A stretch of DNA of 64,000 nt, taken from positions 82,886,339 to 82,950,338 of the forward strand of contig OY986436.1 of NCBI GenBank assembly GCA_963920525.1, given 5' to 3'. Under the pieces are notes generated by a model. The model did not search any database. It saw nothing but the letters and a program-made list of their open reading frames with translations, and was not told the origin of the DNA. Position numbers and translations under genes: made by a program. Position 1 is the first letter of the stretch. Every line of letters starts with the position of its first letter. This document shows positions 33,089 through 45,235 of the stretch, in pieces. This stretch comes from Dichetophora obliterata (taxonomy: Eukaryota > Arthropoda > Insecta > Diptera > Sciomyzidae).

Positions 33089-36000
33089 AAACAAAAGATG
33101 AAATCAAAAGAGAGTGCATCTCACTCTTAAAAGACGTCCAAGCTAAGTATGGCCCGTAACTGTAAAATATATTAAGTTATAATGTTAGATCCTTGATTGA
33201 TGCCAGCAGAGTGATTGAATTATAGAAAACTTTAGATTTAAATTCGATAGACATTTGTTTTATTCAGGAAACACATCTATCTAGGTCAAAGCATGTGCGT
33301 CTCAATAATTATAATTTCATAAAAGCCTTGAGATCCAAATTCAAATATTCCGTTGTTACTCTTTCCAATGTTCGTTTTCCACATATTTTTCTGGATATCT
33401 GTATTTCAATTCTAACAAAAACTTATTAGTAGGCTCTATTTACATGCCTTGTAACTTTGTTCGTAATGATTTCTATGATGGTTTGGGTGATAAAGCTAAT
33501 TGTGCTTCTAAATTTGATGGACTGATTATTGGTGGTGATTTTAACTCTAAACATATATCATGGAATGACAACTTCAATAATCTTAATGGAAATACTTTCT
33601 TCAGCTAGCTACAAAACAATACCCTTAATTATATAAGAATCTGTGACATATATCCTTCCTTTCCAAATGGCGCTTCCTTTCTTGATCATTTCGTGGTTTC
33701 TACAAATTTAATAGATAGTGTAAACGCAAATTACCAAATTTCAAGTCTTTCAACTTTTTCAGACCATTTTCCTTTTCTTCTAAAATTAGTTTTAGAAGAT
33801 ATTATTTTCGTTATAAATCAACCACGATTTTACACCTCGCATAAAAACACCAATTGGGATGATTTTCGTTATCAGCTCACAAACTTAGTCGAAAACAATA
33901 CTCCATCCAACTACGTTAACTTAGAAAATTCTGAAATTGATTCATATATAGATTTTTTAACCACATCCATCAACACAACTAAAGATTCCCACTCTGAAAC
34001 AATTGAAATTAAACGAAAATATTCCTCATCTCTCCCCGATTCTATAACCAATTTATTCAAAATTAAAAATAGATGGCAGAGAAGATTCAGGATAATATTC
34101 ATTTCAAGTTTCAATAGAAAATCCCCGGAATACAAACTTCTTGAAAAACAGATCTCTCTTTTGAAAATTATTGTAAAAGAACAAGTAAAATTGCATCAAG
34201 CTCATGAATTTAGAAAAAGACCTAAAGTACTTAAACCTGGTCCTTTAGCCTATAAAAAATTCTTAGTTTAATTAAAAAAAAGAAGCTAAATCGATAAAAC
34301 GATAAAGTTCTAAAATTTATTATGATAATGTTTTTTACACTGATGATGCTGAAAAGGTTGAAATTATTAAAACTCATTTTGAACATGTATATGAAAAAAC
34401 AACTCCATCTAGGCCAGATATTAATGAAATAGAATCCCAAATCTTTAATAATCTTAATGCTTATCCGTCTTCAATTTATAATTTTAGTGAAAATTTTAAC
34501 TCTTCATCAAACTCAGATACTTCACATTTTATTATCTCTGATATTTTGAGTTCATATATTCAGTGCATTAATTCAAAAAAATCAGCTGGACCTGATAACA
34601 TCTCTAATTTCATTATTAAGAAATTTCCAAAAGCTATCCTTAATTTTTTGACAATAATATACAATAGTTGCTTAAATAAAGGCTATTTTCCAAACTCCTG
34701 CAAAATAGCTAAAATTATTCCAATTAAAAAAAAACCTAAAAGCTTTGAAGTCAACAATTTTAGACCAATCTTATTGCTGTCAAATTGATGTTCAATATAT
34801 CTCTGACTTTCAATTTGGCTTCAAAAAACAACACTCAACGGTTCATGCTCTGTTGAAATTTGAAAATGATTTGATTCTAAACCTTCGGAGGCAGAGATGC
34901 ACTGTGGTGGTAGCGCTGGACATTGAAAAAGCCTTTGACAAGGCTTATCATATTGGTATTGTGTATAAACTAATGCAGATTGGTTTCAATCCCTCCTTCA
35001 TTAAAATTTTGCACGATTTCCTCAGCAATCGGAAGTTTTTTGTAGATATTAATAATGTGACATCAGAATTTGGTTTAATTTTGAGCGGTGTCCCTCAAGG
35101 AGCTATATTGGCTCCCCATTTATAAAGTATTTTTATTTACGACTTTCCACATTTGAACAACGGTTCGACAGGAATTCTTTATGCAGACGATTCCCTTGCA
35201 TAAAATTTGAAAAAAATCAATACTTATTATACTGATTGGGGTATTAAAATAAATGCAGCCAAATCGGAAGCCATCTGCATAAGAAATCCTTCTGGAAAAT
35301 GTCATAGGCACACTGTTCCGCAGAGTAAAAATTTAACGTTGACACTTTACGGTTCAAACATACCATTTAAAAATACGATAAAATATTTAGGAATTAATTT
35401 TCAAAGTCGTCTGAAATTTAATAAACATGCAAATATAGTCTTGAAAAAAGTCAGAAAAATTGTAGGTATTTTTTCCAATCTAGTGAAACAAACATTTGTC
35501 AAAAGTAACAAAATTGCTCATTTACAAGATAAGTATTTGCTCGGTAATTATGTATGGGTTTCCGATTTGGTTTTCAATTTCCCCGACTACCGCGCAGCTT
35601 CTTGAAAAACTGGAACGCAAAGTTAAAAGATGGTGTATAGACCGCAACTTTGAGTCCTTCGCAAAAAGATATTCTAATTTTTATGTTTATAGTCAGGCAC
35701 GAATTATACCTCTTTGTAGATATACATATGTTAATACACTTAAAAATATGTGTAAGCAAACTTAACTTTGAGTTTATAGAAAATGATTTAGTAAACTTTA
35801 TTTTTGATTCTCAAAAAGATTTCAGTTGGTCAAATACTAATTATATTTCACTGGTATTATAAATGAAAATATAAATTTAGATATAAATATTAATTCAGCC
35901 ATATCGCTCTTGCCTGAATTTTATACTAAATCAAGCCCTAATATTTATAGAGGCTAATTAACTCTAAAATTAACATAAAAATGAAGTGTATATATGTAAA

Positions 36001-36259
36001 TATGTTTGTTGTTTTTTTTAAGTGGCGTTTTTGTTTCTTTTTCTTGTTTTTGATAATACATCAAAGAAATTCTTTAATAATGCCGTGAGCAAGCATTTGT
36101 TTTTTTCTTTACTATAATAAATTACTTGCTAATTGCAAATTTTCATATTCATTGTAATAGAATACTTTTTAATATTTTCTATGTTTTCTCTTCCAATGTT
36201 AATTTTTCGTGTATATACTTTTGTCATAGCTTGAAGACTCAATAAAATTACTTACTTAC
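33089..36259 (+). mobile_element. Jockey-like non-LTR retrotransposon, old copy
   Basis: The element is bounded by the 13-bp duplication TTAAAATATGCCA (33076-33088 and 36260-36272). The 3' end is AATAAAATTACTTACTTACT, a short ACTT tandem tail. The 5' end starts just upstream of the endonuclease, so ORF1 is missing. EN and RT motifs occur in order but are broken. Confidence 0.85.
33160..35860 (+). pseudogene. Jockey-like EN-RT polyprotein, broken
   Basis: Endonuclease: IQETHLSRSKHVRLNNYNF, GGDFNSKHISWNDN (near 33531), FLDHFVVSTNLIDS and FSDHFPFLLKL. Spacer: a 192-codon open stretch 33693-34271. RT: KKSAGPDNISNFIIKKFPKA (34570-34635), VNNFRPILLLSN, FQFGFKKQHSTVHAL, VVVALDIEKAFDKA (34900-34945), SGVPQGAILAP (35086-35118), and LYADDSLA (near 35178), which is followed at once by a stop. 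Thumb-like sequence follows to about 35760. The layout is that of the Jockey/CR1 superfamily; RNase H is absent. At least five stops or frameshifts disable it. Confidence 0.8.
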
Positions 36260-36272
36260 TTAAAATATGCCA

Positions 36273-37775
36273 TCGTTATTTTTTCAGATAATTATTTCTG
36301 CTTTCGACTGCTATAAATTATGAAAAGAAAGTTAGTATTGCACGGAATAAAAAAACAATTTTTAGACGTTCTCTTTAATTGTGTTGTACAATACTTTTTC
36401 TCCATGATACGATTACAAGGTAAGCTCAGATTAGAGAGAACTTTGACAAAAGTTGAGCTAAATGTCAAATACAGCTGTTCGAAGTCTAGTTTTTCTAGTT
36501 GTTGTTGTTTTGTATGACTTTAACCAATACAGATCAAAATATTTAAATATTGTTCAAAGATTTGTTTTAAATCTCGTTTGTGTTTTGTTTAAAAACTTGA
36601 AATGTATCATTTTTTACATGATTTTAATTATGAGCTTAATTTAATTAATTAATTTAGATCAAGTAATTTTGAAGAAGGCAACAATAACAACAACAACAAC
36701 CCTGCATAGAGTCAATCACACTGCAGACTAGACAGCCTGTTTCGGAAATCGATACATTCACATTACTCCACAAATAAAGTTTGTTTCAGAAGTCATCATT
36801 TAGGGTAAGGATGCCGATGTTTTCATTGTCGATTTTATCTAAGTGCTTAATTGAGATTCACAGCTCTGCAAGAATTAAAAAATTTAGCTTTATTTGGATA
36901 TCAATACGGCACATTTTTAACTTTGCATGGCTCTATTAAAAATTCTGGCATTTTCTATTCCCGAAGAAGGCTACAAATATTAATTTGTCTTTAAGCGGTT
37001 CAATGGATATGTCAGACGCTGAAAACAGAACCTCTTCTCCATACTCAAAGAGCAGCTAATCTACGCTTTATCAATTTTGGATCTCCATATTTTCCAATTT
37101 TTTTCATTTTCCAAAAATTTATGACGAGACATGAACAATTTAACAAACATACTTTTAAGCTGAAATTGTGCTCAACTGTCAAAAGCTGTTTAATTTTTTT
37201 AATTCTATTTTTCGAAAATAACGGAATATTGACTTTTTGGGGTTTCAAAAGAACTTGTAAAGAAAAAATTTCAACATTTATTTTTTACAAAATTTGTGTA
37301 CGATCAAAATCTTTATTATTTTGCTTATCTTGGGTATGTATTCTGAACAAACAAAAAAAAAGCCAAAAAAGGGGTTCAGGAGAACAAAAACCGCTCCATG
37401 GAGATTTCTCCGATCTAAAAAAAAATTGTGCTGAATAAAATTTTAAGAGTCCCTAAAACTTTTAAGTCGGTGTCCGGCTGACTTTTTTATCCATACAAAT
37501 TGATCCAGCTTAATATATAGTGACCGCCACTTAGATCCATAGCATCTACATACCAAGTTTCACTATCAAACGTGAACATCTCAGATATAGTGTGACCACT
37601 CCCAATTTGTTAAAAGTTGTTGAGAGTAAACATGTGAACTGAATTATCAAATTTAAGTATTATATGATCAAAACTTTATCTACTAGATCATAAATAAATA
37701 GTAACCACCACCACTTGAACCACCCACATATGTACCAAGTTTCACTATAAAAACGTATACAACTCCGTAATAGGC
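36273..37775. other. AT-rich spacer; satellite-like monomers at its right end
   Basis: A CAA-rich patch lies at 36675-36700. From about 37490 the sequence (GTGACCGCCACTTAG, ACCAAGTTTCACTAT, AACTCCGTAATAGGC) belongs to the degenerate repeat seen at 42220-42320. The LOA copy inserted into it. Confidence 0.45.
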
Positions 37776-37788
37776 ATGATTAAGAATA

Positions 37789-37809
37789 GGTTAGGTTAGG
37801 TTAGGTTAG
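37789..37809 (-). repeat. TTAGG-type tandem tail of LOA-like element
   Basis: Four TTAGG units on the plus strand (CCTAA on the element strand) form the 3' tail, directly next to the target duplication. Confidence 0.85.
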
Positions 37810-37894
37810 ACCGGATGCCCTCGTGAGGCTCACATAGACCAATTCAGGTCCTTAGTGGTACCGGTAGCGAACAAAAGAACCTTTGTGTTTGTTT

Positions 37895-39916
37895 TTAAAA
37901 GTCTTTAAAGATTTGCGTTGAGTTCGCAGACCTTAGGAGGGATTCTAGAGACACCCTGGCTACATCTTTAAGTGACGGGAACGTCGATGAGCCTAGGTAT
38001 TTTAGTCTCGATCTAAGTAGGACGGGGCATGTGCATAGTAGGTGCTCCAGGGTCTCCACTGTGCCCAGTTCTTTGCATTTCCTGCAGTTGTCATCCGTGG
38101 TGATGCCAAGCTTCCTCGCGTGGGCTGCCGTCATGCAGTGACCAGTGAGCATGCCCACTAGCGTCCTGCAATCCTTGCGCGGGCGTGCCAAGATGAACAG
38201 AGTTCGTTTTTCGCATTGTGCATTGCACATGATTTTCGAGATTTTGCATGTTGTCGTATCTCTCCATCTACGATTCACTGCTAGTGTGGCTCTTCTTTCG
38301 AGGTTCCTGTACAACTCTTGTAGCGGAGTAAGTACATGTTCTGCGAGTTCTGATTCCAGCCCGGCGCCTTCCTTTGCTAAACCATCTGCCATCTCGTTTC
38401 CCTCAATGCCCTGGTGGCTAGGGACCCAGTAGATGCGCACTCTCTTAGAAGCGCATAGTGCATCTAGTGCATCTCTGCCAGCCAAGACACTTTTGGACTT
38501 GATGCTAGCGGAGCGCATGGATTTGATCGCCGCTTGACTGTCAACGAAAATGTTGATGTTAGAGTGTTGTGTGTCCATGCTGAGGGCTATCTCAGCAGCC
38601 TTCCTTATGGCAAATATTTCCGCCTGGAAGATACTGCAGTGGTTCGGCAGTTTATATGGCTGCCTTATATTAGGCTCTGCGCAATACACCGCCGCACCTA
38701 CCCCCGTAGGCATTTTGGAGCCGTCGGTAAATATGTTGACCGCCCGCTGTGCTTGTTCTATACCTTTGCACCAGTCGTTTGGTCCCAGAAGAGTTCGTAC
38801 TTTGGAATTGACTATCGTGCGAGGTACCATGTAGTCCGTGCTACTAAGTAGATCCTTTCCGATTGTACAATGTCCAAAATTTTGAATGTGCATGTTGCCT
38901 GCTGCCGTGAGGCGTTGTGCCGTTTTTCCGGCTATTAGTTTTGCGTGTATGTCCAGGGGGTCCATACTTAGAATCGTTTCAAGCGCTTTAGTTGGAGTTG
39001 ACTTCAGTGCCCCCGTGATGCATAGCGCTGCCTGCCGCTGAGTTTTCTCCAAGTGCCTGAGGAATGTTGATTTGTTCAAAGCCGGCCACCACACAATTAT
39101 CCCGTAGAGTAGAATAGGACGCACTACCGTTACATAGATCCAGTGCATCAGAAAGGGTGAGAGACCCCAAGTACTGCCTAGCATCTTTTTGGATGTGTAT
39201 AGTGCAATGGTGGATTTCTTCACCCTTTCTTCCACATTGGTTTTCCATGACAGCTTGCTGTCCAGGACGACTCCTAGATATTTTGTGTGAGTTTTCGGTA
39301 TGAGACGTATATCGTTCAATTTCGGTGGTATCCACTGTGGTATCTTGTACCTTTTCGTGAATAGAACCAGATCCGTTTTCTCTGCGTTAATACTAAGACC
39401 GACTGAATTTGCCCATCTATGTACATCTTTGAGTGTGCTCTCCATTATGGAGCTTACTGTTGATAGACATTTCCCTACTATAATAATGCTTATGTCGTCT
39501 GCATAGGCAGTTATCCTCGGGGCTCTACCTGCGAACTTTTCGAGTAGTTCATTAACTACAAGATTCCATAGTAGTGGCGAGAGGACCCCTCCCTGGGGTG
39601 TCCCACTGCGAGCTTCCCTTTCCATGGATTTGGTGCCCCACTCAGCCCGCACCTTTCTGTAGCCAAGCAACTTGTCTAACCAAAGGTGTATTGCCGGTGG
39701 TGCCTCTATTGCACGTAATCCACTAAGGATTGCGGTGGTTGATACATTGTTGAATGCACCTGAGATATCTAGAAACGCCCCGAGTGGTGGAGGGCTTTTT
39801 CTATGGTTACTACTAGGGAATGTAGTGCCGTTTCAACCGATTTCCCTTTCGTGTATGCGTGCTGGTTGGTTGATAACTGGATTGAATTGTTTCTTAGGTG
39901 CAAGTCAATCAGTTTC
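37895..39916 (-). pseudogene. LOA-like RT-RNase H polyprotein, truncated, one frameshift
   Basis: The 5' part encodes IEKLIDLHLRNNS and NQHAYTKGKSVETALHSL, then a one-base insertion in a G run near 39780 shifts frame. It continues GAFLDISGAFNNV. The main frame (from 39670, 591 codons, stop before 37895) has GTPQGGVLSPLL at residues 23-34, AYADDIS at 55-61 and KYLGVVLDSKLSW at 130-142. RNase H follows with TDGS (D316), QAE (E351), VDSQ (D377) and a C-terminal SHQGIEGNEMADGLAKEG (D429). A zinc-binding-like C529-x2-C532...H543-x4-C548 ends the protein. RNase H after RT with this tail points to the LOA/I group. Except for truncation and one frameshift it looks functional in its domains. Confidence 0.85.
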
Positions 39917-39932
39917 TCGATGATTAAGAATA

Positions 39933-41259
39933 AGTGGACGCAAATATAGTGCAAATTTGGCTTTTATGGTATCACGCCCTCTAGTCCAATTAACACCAAA
40001 CTTCAGGTACACTCTCGATTTTTATTTTTGCCTTAAAAAATAAAAATTTACCTGTGATTTTGTTTGTTTATTTGCCTTGAATAAATAAAATGCAGAAATA
40101 GTTATTATTTTTTTCCTCAAAATTTTAAAAGTCAAAATTTTGAAAGTAAATAGGAAATTATGCTCTACAATGTGAGAGGGCTTCTACAGTACCTTCAAAA
40201 TGGCGCACAGTAGTGCGTCCCACAGTACGTTGTTCCCATACAAAAGTTTGACAAAAATAGGAATACTCTCCTATGATAATGCAATGTTGTATGCTTAATT
40301 AGTTTAAGCCAATAAAGAAATATTTTTAAAAATGGTCGAGATCAATTACAGCCTATAGGTGCTTCCCTTGGACCTATATTAATTTTTTTACTTGATTTTG
40401 TATGTAAATTTTTAAGTTTAAGCATTTAGGAAAAGCTATTTGTAGTTCCTGGTTATATAGAATCTATACAAGTAGATTATAACAAAAATTTTACAGGATT
40501 TGTTTTTTTTATCGAAATTTGTCATTTTCTAAAATGTTTTCATTTGATAATATCATAAATAAAATCACTAAAATATATGTAAAGTTTTATATATTCTAAA
40601 ATTTCTTAATTTTATTTAATTATTCAAATATTTTTTTATAATAAAAAAAAATTACTTGGCTCAGATAAATATAAACACAAATTTTTGACAATTATTTGTT
40701 TAGGAGAACCCACAGCGAATTGAACAAAACATGATTTTTTTATTTAACAATATCTCAACTTTGAAGTGTCACAGAGTAGCCAAAACTGAGTCTTTTGTTT
40801 TTGTCTTATCAATGCAATTACCTGTCGATTGATACGAATATTGTTAGGTGTCGAGTCATATAAAATTTTGATTTTTGTTATTGGGGCAACAACTGTGCGA
40901 CCACAAAGGGTTGGACACCGCATAGTGCTTCAAATATATGATTATAACTCCGTAACCATACTATGTATTTTTACCAAATGTTAAACATGTCTTTTTAAAA
41001 TTATTGTAAAATAAATCCCCTTTGAGCCTACCGGGTCTAGGAGACCAAAAAAAGTTTTGTTAAAAAAAGCATTTTTTTGTAATATGCTGAACTTCTAAAA
41101 ATGATGTGTGAATACAGCAAATTATAATATATGTACTAGTATTGCTCACAGACCGCCTTTCTGCCACACATGAAAATGTCAAGAAATGCCAAATATATTC
41201 ACTATTTTCAGTATAGTTGCCGAAAGTAACCATATGGTTTACATTTACCAAATTTTAGT
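39933..41259. other. AT-rich spacer, no gene seen
   Basis: Short palindromic words around GTAGTGCGTCCCACAGTACG at 40205-40230. Otherwise nothing recognisable. Confidence 0.4.
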
Positions 41260-42540
41260 CTAATACGATCAAAACCATGCTAAATATAGCATTTTTGTTG
41301 ATTTCTAGGCGGTAAAAAGGGGTGCGGAAAATTATTTCCCTTAAACCATCTCGTACTCGAAACAAATCTGGCACGTTTTGCTTCACTCCTCGCTGACCCT
41401 CCGAAAAATGAGTGTAACTAAAGTGGGACATGCCCATTTTGAGTGCACTTGCCGAAAGTAACCAAATGAACTAAATTACAACATTTTAGTCTGATACTGC
41501 CCATAATAGTTGAAATAAAATATTTTCATTGATTTGTGGACGATAAAAGGAGGCGTGGAAACCAATGTTTAGTAAAATTTCTGAAAAATTTTAGCTCAAT
41601 CGACCCAGTAGTCAATTTTAATGATTTCTCGAAAAGTGGGTGTGGCAATATATCGATCACGCCCATTTTCAGTACAGTTGCCGAAAGTAACCATACAAAC
41701 TTAATTACCAAATTTTAGTCTTATACGACCAAAAGTGCTTGAAATATAGTATTTTCCCTGATTTGTGGGCGCAAAAAGGGGGCGTGAAAATAAATTTTTC
41801 ATACAGTTACTGTTAGTAACTACACAAACCAAAGTACCAAATTTAAGTCTTATACGACCAAAACCGTCTGAAATAAACCATTTTCATTTATTTGTGGGCG
41901 GTAAAAGGGGGCGTGGAAACCCATTTTAAGTACAGTTGTAGAGAGTAGCCATACATACTAAATTACAAAATTTTAGCCTTATACGACCCAAACCGACTGA
42001 AATATAACATTTTTATTGATTTGTGGGCGGTAAAAGGGGGGTGTGGCAAATGTTTTCCTCAACCATCTCGTACCTGAAACAAATCGACTGCCAAAATTTC
42101 AGGTCAAGCGGTTCAGTAGTTTTGGAGTCTATAGGCATCACACAGCCAGACACACATCGTTTTGCTGTTTATATATAGATATTGATTTGTGGGCGGTAAA
42201 AGTGGGCGTGAAAACATTTATATATGGTGACCGCCTCTTGGAGCAACTACACAGCAAGTTTCACTGTAAAAATGTGTAGAACTCCGGAATTGCCATGATT
42301 TCGAAAAAGTGGGCGTATTTAAAAAAGGGGGCATGGAAAAAATTGTTAGTACTGTTGCTGACAGTAACCATACAAACTTAATAACCAAATTTAAGTCTTA
42401 TAGGGGTGTGGCAAAATTTTATTTTCTTAAACTATTTTCTTTCTGAAAAAATCGACTGTAAAAATTTCAGCTCAATCGGTCCAGTAGTTTTGGAGTCTAT
42501 AAGCATCACATAGACAGACAGACAGTTTTGATTTTTATGT
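41260..42540. repeat. Degenerate tandem repeat, GTGGGCGGTAAAAG monomers
   Basis: GATTTGTGGGCGGTAAAAG-like words recur near 41300, 41531, 41760, 41889, 42018 and 42184, separated by about 130-230 bp. Intervening shared words include CCGAAAGTAACCATACAAAC and ACCAAATTTTAGTCTTATAC. Also present: ACCATCTCGTACTCGAAACA. It is non-coding and satellite-like. Confidence 0.75.
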
Positions 42541-42811
42541 ATAGTATATATGTATGCCTAATATTGCAGACTACCTTCATGGCTTATGTTTTCACTTTCC
42601 TCATCAAAAATATATTCAATTAGAAATGTTTGTAGTGATTTTTTGTTAAAAATAACGCTTGAAAGTACTGGATCCGAATTGGACAGAAGGTCATGCAAAA
42701 GATCTGTATTGTAATCAATTCTTGAAAATTTGCTCTTGTTGTGTAGTCTGTAGAACCGAAATAGTTTGTGATTGGCCTCTTGTGCATCATCGCATAACTG
42801 ATCTATAGGCA

Positions 42812-44325
42812 CAGGCCTGTAGCCAGACCAAGAAGACAGAGGGGGCAGGCACGAGTCTTGGGGGGGGGGAATTTTTTGTTTTTTCATTTAAATAAAAAAA
42901 ACCATTTTTTTAACATGGGAAATGAATACATTACACATATTTATTAAAAAACAGCTAATTTTATAATATTTACATGGATATGTAGATCTTTTTATACATG
43001 AGATTAATACATAAAAAATAATATCAAAATTAATACAGGACTTTGTAATAAAATGAAGGTAAAAATACAAGATTTATTTAAAGTTGCTAGAAATATAAGA
43101 AAGAGTAGCGAAATGGGCTAACATATGTATAATAGCGCATTCTTTTCTGGAAAAAAAATTCTGCATTTTTTCTGACCTTTTCAAGAGCTCTGCATTTTTT
43201 CCGTTCTTTTCTAAAAAAAAATGATGACCTCAATATAAATCGTGTTCTTTTCTCGAAAATTCTGACAAATGTAGAATTTTCTGACCTGTAAAATTCGGTG
43301 GTTCTGCATTCTGCTCTCTAGTAATACCAACATAAAAACAAAAAAAAAAATCATTTCGACAGTAATATTATATGCTGTGACAATTGAGAGAAGCGAATGT
43401 TTTGAAATTTTTTTTAAATTTAATCCGAAACAATTTTGATTAAAGAAAATTTTTATTTTAAAAAAATTTAACAGCTCGATGAGTATTTCTTAAAAATTCC
43501 ATGCAGTTGGCTTTATACATAACCTCAATCGTAAATACATCGGAATTCAAAACAACAGTGCAGCCAATATCAAATGAAAAAAATGTTGCATTTTTTCCGT
43601 TCTTTTCTCAGCTCAAAAAAAGTCAACATTCTGTAAATTCAGGTCAGAATCTAAAAAATTTTGCATTCTGTGAGGTCAGACTTTTTTCAGAAAAGAATGC
43701 GCTATAAGACATTTCTTAAGTAAAACAAATAAAAAAATTTAATTAACCCGCATCCATCGTTTGCATCAAATTTATGCAAATTTTTTATTCAGATTTATAT
43801 ATTAAGAACAAATATGTATGTTTTGATTTAAATCTTTTGCTTCTTTAAATTTTTGCTAGAATTAAGATTTGCAGTTTTTTCTTATTTTAAAATTAATAAA
43901 CATTCATCATGCATAAAAAAAACTTAAAAATTAAAAACATTTCAATGAATTATATATTCTTTTTGTATCTGCATCAAATTGGTGCACAACGTGCTTTTCA
44001 TTTCTAGAAAGTTCCTATGGATGCGGATTAAAAAATTATTAAAATTCAAATCTTATTTTTTGGTAGCAAATGTTGACGATCCAGTACAAATTTGAATTTT
44101 GTTAAACAAATTTCATATATTTACATATTCAAGTCATGAATAAGGTGAATGTGTATTTATTTTGTTATTTTAAACTAAACTAAGTTTAAAGCAATAAGCA
44201 AATATATCAACAAAATGCATATTAATTATTCATTTAAAGTTTTTCATTGTCTGATTTGGCCAGGAGGGGACAAACAGTGATAGTAGGGGCATTGCCCCCT
44301 TTCTACCCCCCTGGCTACAGGCCTG
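42812..44325. mobile_element. hAT element, non-autonomous, G-run termini
   Basis: Termini CAGGCCTGTAGCCAG at both ends (inverted) form a perfect 15-bp pair, flanked by an exact 8-bp duplication TATAGGCA (42804-42811 and 44326-44333). Subterminal G-runs occur at 42839-42870 and, inverted, 44285-44310. The interior lacks a transposase and contains a nested MITE at 43133-43704. Confidence 0.9.
43133..43704. mobile_element. Nested MITE with TAA duplication
   Basis: Ends TAGCGCATTCTTTTCTG (inverted, perfect 17 bp) are flanked by TAA at 43130-43132 and 43705-43707, as in PIF/Harbinger-like MITEs. The interior repeats words such as TTCTGCATTTTTTC and CCGTTCTTTTCT in both orientations. 572 bp, non-coding. 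Confidence 0.85.
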
Positions 44326-44333
44326 TATAGGCA

Positions 44334-44879
44334 TTATCGCTGTTTGGATTATATCCGCACTATGCATTAATATTTTATGCACAGTAACAGGCATTAAGTA
44401 CAATTTTAAAATTCAAGGTAGATTTTTGCTGTGTCTAATCAATAATATTTGAATTTTGAGACATTAATTTTTAGACTAGTTGCTGTGACCTGAAATGTAT
44501 ACAAATTTATATAAACGTATTAATATTAAGTAAGAAAAGTATTAATACAAAAATACACTTAAATTTGTTTAACTATAAACAATATTTTGCACCCCTTTTA
44601 GCTGTGCATCCGGGGCCGACCGATCCCCCCCATGTCCCCTTGCAACGCTTGTGTATGTGTATACATCACGTAAAGATTTTGAAAGTCCCGGTTAATACTA
44701 GTCAAGATTTGACCGTCAAGTCTTCCCTTTGTGGATGAAAGACGCGGACATCAACGTGAGAGAGGAGGTAGTTCAAAAGGGAATATCCAAGAATTGACGT
44801 CAATTCTTGATGAATACAAACTGGGACAAATCGCTAAACCAATTTTTGTGAAATTTTCAGAGAAATGGCAGCAAAATTT
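44334..44879. other. Spacer with a C-run patch
   Basis: GGGGCCGACCGATCCCCCCC at 44611-44630 may be another G-rich element terminus, but no partner was found. The frame at 44731-44964 reads into the satellite and is not supported. Confidence 0.3.
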
Positions 44880-45235
44880 TGAAAATGTTCGTGTAATATC
44901 TGGTTCCGATTGTAAAAAGGGGCGTGTCACCTCAAATACACCCCAAATTATCGATGTCGAATAGCTTTGGAATTATAGGTTGCACAGCTCCGGAATTCAG
45001 TGTCATTAAAATTTCAGAAGTTATTAAACACATAGCAATGATGGTTTTTGCGTTGAAAATATGAAGTGGCACCTCTCTTACAAATTAAATTTGCAATATC
45101 GAATAGTTTTGGAGTTATAGATCGCACAGCTGCGGAATGTAGTATTCGACCTCAATTTACAAATGCAGTATTACTGATAATATTTTATGGGCGTTGTAAA
45201 AGGGGGCGTGGCAGCAATGCGTTGGGTTTCAGCTA
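44880..45235 (-). repeat. Satellite-like monomers, inverted relative to 49-50 kb
   Basis: Two monomers share ATCGAATAG-TTTGGA-TTATAG, CGCACAGCT-CGGAAT, GTATTCGACCTCAATTTACA and ATTTTATGGGCGTTG with the reverse complement of the array at 48980-50030. Confidence 0.75.

Larger units (their letters stand above)
37789..39919 (-). mobile_element. LOA-like retrotransposon, young 5'-truncated copy
   Basis: The minus-strand element is flanked by an exact 13-bp duplication, ATGATTAAGAATA (37776-37788 and 39920-39932). It is 5'-truncated within reverse transcriptase. The 3' end is a CCTAA tandem (37789-37809, reading GGTTAGGTTAGGTTAGG on the plus strand). The long open frame indicates recent insertion. 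Confidence 0.9.

Noticed and set aside
33693..34271. 192-codon frame that could be mistaken for a host gene
   Set aside because: It begins inside the endonuclease similarity and continues into the RT spacer of the Jockey-like element.
37789..37809. TTAGG repeats as an actual telomere or interstitial telomeric site
   Set aside because: Only four units, located exactly at the 3' end of a retrotransposon next to its target duplication.
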